From positions 10,354,927 to 10,418,926 of the forward strand of contig NW_024037063.1 of NCBI RefSeq assembly GCF_015706575.1: 64,000 nucleotides of DNA. The letters are read 5' to 3'. This DNA comes from Patiria miniata (taxonomy: Eukaryota; Echinodermata; Asteroidea; Valvatida; Asterinidae). Made by a program: the position numbers and the translations under genes. The notes beneath the pieces were generated by a model. It saw nothing but the letters and a program-made list of their open reading frames with translations, ran no database searches and was not told the origin of the DNA. Below, in pieces: positions 11,048 to 21,146 of the stretch. How positions within the stretch are numbered: position 1 is the first letter of the stretch; each line of letters opens with the position of its first letter.

Positions 11048-12111
11048 GTTTGGAAAAGGGATGGCACTATCCCATTCAGTGACACTTCTTCTCTGGTGAT
11101 TTGTATGGCTTAGTATGGGTTGTAAGCATGACTGAGTCTTTGCCGGTTATGTCCGAGTGAAATGTAGAGTGGGCGGACATAAGAGATTAAGTGACTATGA
11201 TAGGTTGGGTAATCAAATGTGATTAAGGGTGCGAGCAGAGGATTTTGTTCGCAAATCCTCTTGTTAGCAATAGCATGCTTTCGTGCCTTGCTGTTGGGCA
11301 CTCTTCAGTTGCAAATAGGTGATTCAAAAAAGAATCGAGGCTGACTCGCGGAAAAGTTGTGGTTGGGATTGGTTGTATTCCAATCATGTATCGTAAGTTT
11401 GAAGTGTTGTGGTTACAACCATGTGACTTTAGTTGGTTTCAACTTGTTCCTCTAGTAAGGAGAGCAATCGGGTTCGGTTAGTTTTTTGGAAGAGCCGGAG
11501 TAGGTCGGGAGTGGGTTTAACTCTTGATTTTGTTTGGGTAGTTACTCCCGGAAATGATTTAAGGCTTTTCTGAAGGCAACGAATTATGATTCGGGAAATG
11601 TTTCCGCACAGTAGTTTGTTGCCTTGGATTATGTTCCAGTGATGGTTGTTTATTGCTCGATTAAGTGACGGTGTGTTATGGTTGGGTTGTATGTCGTGGT
11701 GAAGACAGGTGGAGTTTGTTTTGATTTTTCTTCATCCTAAGATTGTATGTGTTAAACCTGTGGGCAAGTTTAAAATTAGTGGCTTCCGGGTATTTTCTAG
11801 CGTTTCACTAGAATATGATTTCGGATGCCAATTGGTGGTTGAAAGGATGGTTTATAGAGCGTATGTTACGCATTATTAATGTAAATTGTAGTCTTCACTC
11901 CAAATAATTATTGATGCTGCTTACGAGTGATTGCGGTTTGGTTTAGCAGAAGTAGGTAAGATGTTGAGGCCTTCTCCAACAAGCAAAGATTTCGGTTTGC
12001 GATGGTTTTGCTTTGGATAGTTGGTTATGAAGGATTGATATTTTGTTCTGCTAATGAGCGCAAAAGATTGGAGTTGGCTCGTTTGGTTTACGATTGCATT
12101 TGTGAGAGAAG
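11048..12111 (-). repeat. 1,064-bp direct repeat, copy 2 (LTR-like, carries hammerhead)
   Basis: Second copy of 8854-9917, offset by exactly 2,194 bp. Its right boundary at 12111 falls inside the open frame of the PHD-finger ORF, which takes its last seven codons and stop from repeat sequence. The equivalent position in copy 1 (9917) is followed by unrelated sequence. Confidence 0.85.
11267..11312 (-). ncRNA. Hammerhead ribozyme, copy 2
   Basis: Identical to the motif at 9073-9118, shifted by 2,194 bp: CTGAAGA at 11308-11302, palindromic stem III AGCATGCT at 11279-11272, predicted cleavage after the base at 11271. Cleavage at both copies of a minus-strand transcript would release an RNA covering 11270 to 9077, which is 2,194 nt. 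If ligated this would be a circle, as known for retrozymes. Confidence 0.7.
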
Positions 12112-12444
12112 GTCCATGTCAGGCAGAGGTTCCTCTTCCGGTGGCTGAGGGATTTCAAACTCGGCGCTCAGATGAAAGGAATCAGTCTCCATGATCTCTT
12201 CTTCATCCAGGCCGAGGTCGGAGTGATGAGTGCTTTCGCCCACCGGGACTGGAGACGAAGCCGGACCCTGACAGTGCTCACACTCCCAAGTCGTACTTGC
12301 ATCCACGAGCTGCAAGTATTCTTCCCGTGACAATCCGGTGTTGCAGACGCGATGCTGCCAACGATCACACCGATCACACTGGAGGGCCTGCTGGTTACTG
12401 CGGACTGCCTTAGCACAAACTACGCACGGAAACTGGACAGGCAT
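12088..12444 (-). CDS. Small PHD-finger protein, probably transposon-derived, 3' end formed by repeat
   Basis: From the ATG at 12444 the frame gives 118 residues. Residues about 6-59 form a Cys4-His-Cys3 PHD-type zinc finger: CVVC, then CDRC, WQHRVC, and WECEHC at the end. The rest is acidic, with runs of D and E and the segment PEEEP. Upstream in-frame codons reach 12534 but contain no earlier ATG. PHD fingers with a DRWQH.VCNTG-like core are common in ORFs attached to transposable elements in marine invertebrates (from memory, MULE-like or LINE-associated), so an element origin is likely. The last seven codons lie in the direct repeat ending at 12111, which suggests the original 3' part was lost or replaced. 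A functional host gene cannot be excluded. Confidence 0.6.
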   Translation of the reverse strand: MPVQFPCVVCAKAVRSNQQALQCDRCDRWQHRVCNTGLSREEYLQLVDASTTWECEHCQGPASSPVPVGESTHHSDLGLDEEEIMETDSFHLSAEFEIPQPPEEEPLPDMDLLSQMQS

Positions 12445-12534
12445 CTTGACTTGAAACTGGATCTTGGAGCAGAAATTGCGATGATAACTAGTATGGGTAG
12501 TTGAAACAACTGACGATTTCAATCCGAGCGGCAA

Positions 12535-12542
12535 TTTTTATA
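12535..12542 (-). promoter_or_regulatory. TATA-box-like site upstream of the PHD ORF
   Basis: TATAAAAA reads on the minus strand at 12542-12535, about 90 bp upstream of the PHD-finger ATG. An initiator-like TCAGTTGT lies at 12523-12516, slightly closer to the TATA than usual. A transcript starting here would run through the PHD ORF and then through both hammerhead copies. The assignment is sequence-only. Confidence 0.4.
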
Positions 12543-12544
12543 GA

Positions 12545-13211
12545 GTTTCGAAGGATCCAAGCTTCAGATAAATCGACCAATCATCTCTCTTTTTGGTTGC
12601 GGTATCCGTTTCACTAGTTGGGAAGCGGGGAGCACGGCAAGATCATAGTAAATTAAGTCCTATTCACAACGGCCGTTGACAAAAAAAGGACCCCGTATAA
12701 CGCTTGCACATTCTGCGCTCTCCAGTACCGATGCGGCGAGTTCAAAGCTTATGATGTTCTCATGCTGGGGCCTTTAGTTTAACAAGTACACCCAAAGTGT
12801 CGCTCATCTATTGAAGCGTCGCTCATCTATAGAAGTGTCACTCATCTATAGAAGTGTCACTCATCTATTGAATTTTATAGTGGAGAAACTTCAGATGCGG
12901 GTTTGGTGTGGTTTAATTATGCAATACAGCCTAACCACCGTAACATCCTGTTTCCAGAGCGAGCTTTATTAAACTCTATTAAAACCAACCGACAAAATTT
13001 ATAAAAATCAAATTTAAACATTTAATGTGTCTAAATAAAGTAATTTCTGCGTTTTCTTGTGAAGTCTAATAACCAAAGTATACAAGAGCAGTCAGTACTT
13101 TTAAATGATTCAGTCCTTTCCTAGCTATAAGTCTGAAAGTCTCAAATGTAAAAAAAAAAATCACAGTTGGTTTATTCATCAACTGGTTTATTCGAAACAT
13201 TTACAAATTTG
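12545..13211. repeat. Gene-free stretch with a 19-bp tandem repeat (12796-12871)
   Basis: Four copies of a 19-bp unit, AGTGTCACTCATCTATAGA with small changes, lie at 12796-12871. No gene is visible in the rest. Confidence 0.6.
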
Positions 13212-14636
13212 GGGCGGGGGTTTGGCCAGATGTTTCGTCATAGTGCGACTTGTTGAAATGAAATCGATGAACAGCAGACAAGCAATCGTCTCTTGAGCAG
13301 CGCAATGGTTCATCAGAAACCCGCAAGATCATCTGGAAAAAAAAAATAGCGGTAAACACATAGTTTTGGGATGAAAATATATCGATTCCGTAATACATGT
13401 ATTTTTAAGTAGGCCTTAGTCTCTAAATGCCGTTGAAAAACGGCAAACTGGAACAATGTCACCGTGCACGGACGGTCCGACTTGTTAAAATGAAATCAAT
13501 TAATAATGGTGGACTAGCAGCAATTGTCTTTCGAGCAGTGCAGTGGTTCATCAGAAAACCGCAGGTTCATCTGTAAAAAAAAAAAAAAAAATGCGGTGAA
13601 CACATAGTTTAGGATGAAAATTAGTATTTCCTAACAAAATTGGAAATATTTGTCAGTCCAAGATTCACGTCTTATCATTTTTGCGGGAAAAAAAAGAAAA
13701 AAGTAGTTCAGGCGATTTTAGGGATCAATAATAGGAAAAATGTTGCAACCTGACGCCACTTTTTTCTTCATATATATATATATCATCTCAATGATGGTCA
13801 TTCATTGCAGAAATGATGGTAAGACGTGAATCTTGGATAAAAACATCAGTTCCATAATATTTTCACGTAGCCCAAGTCTCTAAACGTAACGGCAGACTAC
13901 ATCAATGTCACCGTGCACAGACGTCCATATTGACCGGTCAGCGCGGCGCAAGAACCGTGTCACTTTGCACGGATGCCGCGTGGGCCTGTGCATGCCGCGC
14001 ACACAGTGCGTGTAAGCTGCCGCGGCCGGCTTCGCGCTAAATAAATTCCTCTTTTTGGGGGAAAGAGAGCCCATACCAAAAAGAGATTCACCTTTATTTT
14101 AATAAGCAGTCCACTTCCAATGAGTTACGGTCCACTTTATTCAGCCTGGGATCATTATCCAGATTGACGGTACGACTTGTCTTACGCGTGATGGTACGAG
14201 TCGTCTTAACTGAAGGTACGACTTGCCGAAGGTACGAGTTGTCCAAGGTACGACTCGGTATAAGTACGTCGAGTTGAAGGTACGAGTTGTCCAAGGTACG
14301 AGTTGCCCAAGGTACGAGATGACCTGTTACCTAATGGTTATTCCAGGCAAGTTTGGGGTGAGTTGCAGTTGCAATTAGTGTGTAACGGGGACAAAATTGA
14401 ACATTTTCCAAATTTTTTTGCCTATAGGCCTACTACAAGTTACGAGAAAAACTCGCTCCAGCCCTAATAGACAACCCAATGATAAAACTCAGGGCTGGGT
14501 AACTCCAGCTATCGTAAGTGGGGTCGGGGAACCAGACTCCAAGAACATTATGTTTTTCTTGCTTTTTCCAGCATCTTCAACAAGCCCAAAACGTGAAACA
14601 AGTCAGTTTATAAATATTTGCTGTACATGTATGTAT
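13212..14636. repeat. 1.43-kb tandem duplication, copy 1
   Basis: The unit starting GGGCGGGGGTTTGGCCAGAT is repeated immediately downstream from 14637 with an offset of 1,425-1,426 bp. The only difference seen is one base in an A run, so the duplication is recent. Within the unit there are older internal repeats: GGTTCATCAGAAACCCGCA at about 13307 and a relative at about 13545, each followed by an A run and ACACATAGTTT. An inverted pair around AGATTCACGTCTTATCAT lies at about 13661 and 13813. A short-repeat array occupies 14165-14320. No coding function is evident. Confidence 0.85.
14165..14320. repeat. GGTACGAG/CTTGTC degenerate short-repeat array
   Basis: About eight copies of a degenerate unit close to AAGGTACGAGTTGTCC occur here, several in direct succession with a period near 16 bp. 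Alternation of TACGAC and TACGAG gives the array many short inverted matches. The array recurs at 15591-15746 in the second copy of the tandem duplication. Confidence 0.65.
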
Positions 14637-16059
14637 GGGCGGGGGTTTGGCCAGATGTTTCGTCATAGTGCGACTTGTTGAAATGAAATCGATGAACAGC
14701 AGACAAGCAATCGTCTCTTGAGCAGCGCAATGGTTCATCAGAAACCCGCAAGATCATCTGGAAAAAAAAAATAGCGGTAAACACATAGTTTTGGGATGAA
14801 AATATATCGATTCCGTAATACATGTATTTTTAAGTAGGCCTTAGTCTCTAAATGCCGTTGAAAAACGGCAAACTGGAACAATGTCACCGTGCACGGACGG
14901 TCCGACTTGTTAAAATGAAATCAATTAATAATGGTGGACTAGCAGCAATTGTCTTTCGAGCAGTGCAGTGGTTCATCAGAAAACCGCAGGTTCATCTGTA
15001 AAAAAAAAAAAAAAAAATGCGGTGAACACATAGTTTAGGATGAAAATTAGTATTTCCTAACAAAATTGGAAATATTTGTCAGTCCAAGATTCACGTCTTA
15101 TCATTTTTGCGGGAAAAAAAAGAAAAAAGTAGTTCAGGCGATTTTAGGGATCAATAATAGGAAAAATGTTGCAACCTGACGCCACTTTTTTCTTCATATA
15201 TATATATATCATCTCAATGATGGTCATTCATTGCAGAAATGATGGTAAGACGTGAATCTTGGATAAAAACATCAGTTCCATAATATTTTCACGTAGCCCA
15301 AGTCTCTAAACGTAACGGCAGACTACATCAATGTCACCGTGCACAGACGTCCATATTGACCGGTCAGCGCGGCGCAAGAACCGTGTCACTTTGCACGGAT
15401 GCCGCGTGGGCCTGTGCATGCCGCGCACACAGTGCGTGTAAGCTGCCGCGGCCGGCTTCGCGCTAAATAAATTCCTCTTTTTGGGGGAAAGAGAGCCCAT
15501 ACCAAAAAGAGATTCACCTTTATTTTAATAAGCAGTCCACTTCCAATGAGTTACGGTCCACTTTATTCAGCCTGGGATCATTATCCAGATTGACGGTACG
15601 ACTTGTCTTACGCGTGATGGTACGAGTCGTCTTAACTGAAGGTACGACTTGCCGAAGGTACGAGTTGTCCAAGGTACGACTCGGTATAAGTACGTCGAGT
15701 TGAAGGTACGAGTTGTCCAAGGTACGAGTTGCCCAAGGTACGAGATGACCTGTTACCTAATGGTTATTCCAGGCAAGTTTGGGGTGAGTTGCAGTTGCAA
15801 TTAGTGTGTAACGGGGACAAAATTGAACATTTTCCAAATTTTTTTGCCTATAGGCCTACTACAAGTTACGAGAAAAACTCGCTCCAGCCCTAATAGACAA
15901 CCCAATGATAAAACTCAGGGCTGGGTAACTCCAGCTATCGTAAGTGGGGTCGGGGAACCAGACTCCAAGAACATTATGTTTTTCTTGCTTTTTCCAGCAT
16001 CTTCAACAAGCCCAAAACGTGAAACAAGTCAGTTTATAAATATTTGCTGTACATGTATG
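14637..16059. repeat. 1.43-kb tandem duplication, copy 2
   Basis: Near-perfect second copy of 13212-14633, ending at ACATGTATG (16059), after which the sequence diverges. It includes the same internal repeats, the inverted AGATTCACGTC pair and the TACGAG array. Confidence 0.85.
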
Positions 16060-18850
16060 CTTAACTTAAGTGTAAGCATGGAGGATCTTATTCCTCCATG
16101 GTGTAAGCCCCCAAATCCAGTGAAATCCATTTAGCCTAAAACTTGCAGCAAGAGCAAATGTTGTACATTCCCTTTAAGATGGTGGTGCGTACGCAAACTT
16201 ACGGTTCAGAAGGAAAGTGGAATTTCCCTGTCAAGTGGTCTCTCCTCAAGTGAAATGTCATTTTTTGAAGAGCAGGTGCAGCGCCGAGCGAGTCAAGTCC
16301 GATTCTAGTTCTGGACGTCCGGACAGCGTGCCACTTCTTCACTATTTGCACAAGAAAACTCACCTGTTTTTAACCGGTAGGTAGAGGGCGCTATTACATG
16401 CCCCGTCGCCCGCGCGAGATGAGGTACGGTACGGGTTGCAGACCAGCAAATAAACTGCCATGTAGACCCAAGTGATAAATACCCCCACTTCCAAAAAAAC
16501 AGGACAAATACTCACATCTCTCCAAGGTGTTTCATTTTCTGTTCAATTTGTTTTTTGTTGTTTGTTTGTTTGGGTTTTTTTTTGGGGGGGGGGGGGCTGT
16601 AATCCGAAGACTTTGGGGAGAAATTTCCATCCAAAAGATGATCACCCTAAATAGTCATGAAGCCCATCGCCATCTTGAAAATGACGCCTACGCTCCATTG
16701 CAAAATAAAGCAATTTTAGGGCCAAATTTCACAGAAATACGAGCTCACAGTCCTGTTCCCGTCTTCCATCTTCAACTTTAAAATGTTTTTTTTTTTCAAG
16801 TTTCAGTCCTCAAGTTCATGGCCCAATGCTCCAATACCAGAACATTTGAAGGCATGCAAAATAATCGTCGACGTCATTTGGCCGGGGTAGGCGGGCCTAA
16901 TTACTGGGCTGCACGGGTGCACGGGGCCTTCAACCTCGGCCACGGGCGTCGCTAGACCATTTTGAATGGGTGGGGGGGGGGGGGGGCTGCCATCACTGAC
17001 ATTTGCCGACGGACCATCACGCAAAATGAGTGGTATTGATAATCTCCCCCAAAAATGATCCCTTTAACTCAATTTCTTATTTCCTCCACAAAATAATATA
17101 TGAATGGTTAATTATGTTAATTACTTTCAATGGATTTATTTTTTTCAGTGGGATAAGTTCAAGTTCAAAAGTAAATCGTCAAAATTTGGCCCTATCTTAT
17201 TGAAACGTTTTGGACATTTGCTCATCGCAAAACTGCGTGTGTATACTCTCAGTACGTGTGCGCATACCTTGTTCAGGCCCGTCCCCTGATCCCAGACCTG
17301 GGGGTGCAGCTCGTGCCGACATGACAGAATGTACAACATTTTGCCATGGGTTGCAGAACCTGACTTTAGCTTCGCAGGGTTTTGAACAGCGGTGTTTATT
17401 ATTTACATTCTCCATTTTTTCTTCTTCCCTCTTCCTTTCCCCTTCCTTCTCGAATCTTCATTTTCTATTTTGTCGACAGCACCATGATTATGGTGAACCC
17501 CCCCCCTCCATGGGCGTCGCCAGGATTTTTTTCCGGGAGGAGGGGCCAAGCAAATTCTTCCCCCAAATTCCTTAACTTTTTCATTATATTCTCAATTTAT
17601 CAATTTTCCGAGCGAGAGCAGGGGAGAATTTGCCCTAACCCCCTAACTTTTTTTTCTCGTTTTCCGGGGGGGGGGCGCAAGCACCCCCCCCTCGCGACGC
17701 CCGTGCCCCCCTCCCGTAGCAACGCCCGTGACTTCGGCATAGGAACTTTATTCACTGAATGGGTAGATTAGATCCAGGAGACAAGTTTTAATAGACCTAA
17801 GGTAATGACGTCATACTTTGTTTACATGTGCGCTTTCCCATGGGAGCTTTTTTTTTTACAGTGGTTCTCGTCCCACATGGCTCCCATAGGAAAGCGCACA
17901 TGTAAACAAAGCGTGACGTCATGATGCCTTAGATCGTTTTTTTATACCCTTTGTGAAGGACAATCATGAAACAAAGAATTATATACATTGTTCTCTTTAG
18001 CCATTTTATAAAAAAAAAACCAAAACAAAGAGTTCGTTCAACAACAAAGTTGTTGAACGAGAGACCAAGATAAATGTCAATAGACACTGGCAAAGTACCA
18101 AATGTAGAATAACAGTGATAACGACAAACCGTCTAATCATTCGAACATGTTTTATTTGATTTAACATTGTTTTATCAACTGTAACTTTAAATTAAAGCAC
18201 ATTGACATGTAGGCCCTATAACTTATCCTCAACGAATTAGACGAGACTATCATTTAACTTAGTCGCTTTGTTTTAATGTCATCGATCCCTTGCTCGACAA
18301 ACTGAACTTTCAGAAGAGATATAATACATCACAATCCAACTTCATCACCAAAAGTTATCAAAAAAATTTGAGGAAAAATTCAAACGCTCGACTACTAAAG
18401 ACTTCATTTTTTTGCATGACTTCAGATTGCTTTTTTTCAACAGAAATTTAAGCATGGTTGAGTAATAATTGGTATCGTATGCACAAGGTAAAAACAAAGA
18501 GCTTTACATGGAACTGGAAATTTCTTTTTACAATTATTCTTCCGAACAATCTGCTCCCCTAAAAGTAAAAGTCCACTTACATACCGTACGTAAATAATAA
18601 TAAACAGATACATATAACAGGCAAAAAAGGTTTGGGACCTTTAAATTCAATTCCACAAATATTCCGACCGTCATAACTTTTTTCCAGACACCGTCAGGAC
18701 GTGCATATTAAAACCGTACATCGAGGCCCAAAGTTTCATTATGGATAATAACAAACTTATCACCCAAGCGCCTAAATATTGCAGGATATGCCTTTACATA
18801 TAAACAGGAAATCGTATGCAGCAACTGTCTGTCTGTACAAAATATGATCA
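16060..18850. other. Gene-free stretch with poly-G tracts and a MITE end
   Basis: A single end of MITE family A (GCAAATGTTGTACATTCCCT) lies at about 16155-16176. Long G or C runs occur at 16575-16596, 16971-16987, 17500-17509 and 17668-17692, flanked by phrases such as GGGCGTCGC that recur around other poly-G tracts in the window. A foldback element at 17797-17933 is listed separately. No gene was found. Confidence 0.5.
17797..17933. mobile_element. Short foldback element (about 137 bp)
   Basis: The left arm CTAAGGTAATGACGTCATAC, continuing through TTTGTTTACATGTGCGCTTT, is matched in reverse complement by the right arm ending TGATGCCTTAG. This gives arms of about 55 bp around a short T-rich centre, typical of a tiny MITE. 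Each arm contains a TGACGTCA palindrome. Confidence 0.7.
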
Positions 18851-18856
18851 TTTATT
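18851..18856 (-). terminator. Polyadenylation signal candidate for the Ig gene
   Basis: TTTATT on the plus strand reads AATAAA on the minus strand, about 470 bp downstream of the stop codon of the Ig-domain gene. Distance and orientation fit a 3' untranslated region, but other signals could be used. Confidence 0.35.
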
Positions 18857-19120
18857 TGCGAAGGACGTCAAGACTTCAGGCACAGTGCCAACTCAATAAC
18901 ACCTGGCTTTATAGACGATATCCGGGCACATCCAACACGTACACGCACGACGCTCCCTTCAATGGAGTAACCATGTGCAGACTAAAGTACAGAACAACTC
19001 CCCGTTACGGAGTATCAGAACAAGATAGCACAGTCCTTTCGCCACTGAAGGGGGCCATCGTGATAGAATTGATAGCGTGCCAGGATCGGCCTACACATAG
19101 GACCTATACTGGTTCCAGCT

Positions 19121-19220
19121 TGAATGACGTCACGACTGGTAAAGTGACAACTCACCATCACATGGCACTATACACACACTATACACACTGGTTCCCACGT
19201 GAATGACGTCACGACTGGTA
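19121..19220. repeat. Duplicated CRE-containing block in the presumed 3' UTR
   Basis: The 21-bp word beginning TGAATGACGTCACGACTGGT is found at 19121-19141 and again at 19200-19220, 79 bp apart, each preceded by ACTGGTTCC. Each copy includes the palindrome TGACGTCA, the CRE/ATF core. A regulatory role is possible but unproven, and the position 3' of the coding region is unusual for a promoter element. Confidence 0.45.
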
Positions 19221-19328
19221 TAGGTACGGAACAGAACCTACACATATTATTTGGTGTATGTCATGCACTGGTACCTTGTACTGGCTCACTGCGCGATGCT
19301 TGTTTGAAATGCTTACTTTGTCCAACTC

Positions 19329-21146
19329 TTAAAAATAGAACTCGTCCTTTGCACTGTTGTAGATGCAATCTGCCGAAGCGATAATCTCCAGGTAGTCAGG
19401 GGTATCTTTGGTGACAGCAATCGGCTGGTATCGTTTCTTTGCCGATACCCGTCGCGGCCACGTGCTCGTGGTCTGTAAGGCGGTGTAACCTTTGTTGTCT
19501 ACGAAGACGTAGAAGGGACCTTCACCGGAGGCGTCTACAGGCGGTGGGGGCAGGGGGAGACTCGTATGGGACCCGGACTGGCTCCTCGAGCTCTCCTCAA
19601 CTATAGTCGCCGGTGGAGGGGGAGGAGGGGGAAGATCCCCATCTCCACCCCTGCCGATCTTAGAGCGCTCATAGTTTGCCATGGGCCGCAGGTAGCTCGT
19701 GTTGAACCTCCCCACTCCGTACTGGGCTCCTGGCCCCTTGAGTGACAGTTGCTTCGGGGAGAACAGATTCAAATGTTCGTAGTCGTCAGAGGATGAGGTG
19801 CGATGCTTCAACGACTGGGTATTCGCAGGTCTGCATTTCACCGAAGTATAGTTATGTTGAAGAGGGATGGTTCCCTTTGGGCGTGGCCCATCACGTGACT
19901 CTTCTATGATACCATCTAAACCCTGGTAATCATCTGAGCAGTCAGAAAGATGCAAGTAGCCGTCTCCTTCCTCCCCGTCTCCCTGCGTCTTGGAGTAATC
20001 TGAGGATTTAAATGCCAGAGCATCGTCCAGGGAGAGCTCTGCATCAAGGGCAGCTAGAATCGTCGTAGCAGTCTCCCCATTTGTAGTGCAGATGCCTTCT
20101 CGCTCGTACAGTCCATAGGTAGGGTTATGGCCTAAACCGTTTTGCGTGGATTTCTGCAGATTCCTGGTTTGAGGGCTACCAGAAGTGTCGGGCGACACGG
20201 AACCGACCGTGTTGAGTTCTTGCAGAGAACTGGCGTGGATTGCTACGGTCAGTCTGCCGCGACTCATCCCGGGAGAGCTAGAGTTGGCCAGGTTGTCATG
20301 ATGCTCCACGCGAGGTGGTGGCGACGGAGCCTGGTCGAACGCGTAACCCTGCTGGAGACCTGGTTCGTCCTGCAGTGGATTGGTGACCATATCGAACTGC
20401 TGTGGTTCTTTGTTGTCGGCCGCGACAGCTTGTAAAGACGACTTCCCTTTGGCGGAACCAGCGCGTTCCGATAGCGAGACGCTCCCTTTGCGAAGTTTGG
20501 CCACGATCCGCCTGTGGCGTCGATTACGACATCGTTTCCTGAGGCACTGGGTCAGATACACGACAATCACACCCCAGATAACACCACCAATGAATGTTCC
20601 GATGTACAAAGCTACATTGTTGATGACACGGTTGTCCTCTGTTATGCCAGAGATTGTCATGTTGCAACTTGCCGTCTGCTCTTTGGTATCACATTCGAAT
20701 CCACTCGTGGTATTCATCAGCAAGGACACACTCGCCTCGCCGATTATTAGTCTGGTGCCGTCGTTGGGGTTCATCCTCTCCACGAAGCATGTATAGGTGC
20801 CCACGTCAAGGCAGCATGCCGGACTGATTATCAGAGAGCCATTCCTTGTCAACACCAGCCTGCCATCCCCTCGGAAGATGCCAGTTTCATTATCAACAGT
20901 TGATTTCGCTATCAGAGAGTATCTAGGAGTTAGCCACTGTACGGTCATTCGGTCATCCACAAGCTTCACAGTAACCGGGCATTTCAGTTCAGCTTTATCA
21001 CCAACGATGTACATTTGTATCTCATCCACCGTGGTTCCGTTTACGGTTGTGGTGTTAGTCGCTCGAACAATGCAACCATACATAGTAAGAAAATAAAGAA
21101 CAAGTTTATATTTTGCAAGAGAGGATGGCACACTATTGTCATGCAT
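19329..21146 (-). CDS. Single-pass Ig-domain receptor with ITAM-like and NPxY tail motifs
   Basis: One uninterrupted frame from the ATG at 21146 encodes 605 residues. A hydrophobic segment at about 13-27 acts as signal peptide. One Ig domain follows, with C56, W71 and the DVGTYTC motif ending at C120. A transmembrane helix lies at about 177-200 with a basic stop-transfer segment. The cytoplasmic tail is about 400 residues. It contains NPTY (341-344), Y397-x-x-L and Y407-x-x-L exactly six residues apart (the ITAM spacing), further YxxL/I sites at Y456, Y554 and Y585, and proline runs at 506-512 and 531-536. These are known docking motifs for SH2, PTB and SH3/EVH1 domains, so a phosphotyrosine-signalling surface receptor is inferred. 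The Ig pattern and the C-terminal YLEI resemble the LRR-Ig gene at 31959-34001. No named orthologue is recognised. The absence of introns is seen also in that gene. Confidence 0.85.
   Translation of the reverse strand: MHDNSVPSSLAKYKLVLYFLTMYGCIVRATNTTTVNGTTVDEIQMYIVGDKAELKCPVTVKLVDDRMTVQWLTPRYSLIAKSTVDNETGIFRGDGRLVLTRNGSLIISPACCLDVGTYTCFVERMNPNDGTRLIIGEASVSLLMNTTSGFECDTKEQTASCNMTISGITEDNRVINNVALYIGTFIGGVIWGVIVVYLTQCLRKRCRNRRHRRIVAKLRKGSVSLSERAGSAKGKSSLQAVAADNKEPQQFDMVTNPLQDEPGLQQGYAFDQAPSPPPRVEHHDNLANSSSPGMSRGRLTVAIHASSLQELNTVGSVSPDTSGSPQTRNLQKSTQNGLGHNPTYGLYEREGICTTNGETATTILAALDAELSLDDALAFKSSDYSKTQGDGEEGDGYLHLSDCSDDYQGLDGIIEESRDGPRPKGTIPLQHNYTSVKCRPANTQSLKHRTSSSDDYEHLNLFSPKQLSLKGPGAQYGVGRFNTSYLRPMANYERSKIGRGGDGDLPPPPPPPATIVEESSRSQSGSHTSLPLPPPPVDASGEGPFYVFVDNKGYTALQTTSTWPRRVSAKKRYQPIAVTKDTPDYLEIIASADCIYNSAKDEFYF

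Noticed and set aside
8854-12111. Classical LTR retrotransposon
   Set aside because: The repeats lack TG...CA ends, there is no outer target-site duplication, and no gag, protease or RT frame lies between them.
13880-14074. 64-codon open frame, repeated at 15306-15500
   Set aside because: It is duplicated only because the whole 1.43-kb unit is duplicated. No recognisable domain is present.
20142-21096. Several plus-strand open frames opposite the Ig gene
   Set aside because: They are the antisense shadow of a long coding exon with balanced codons and show no domains.
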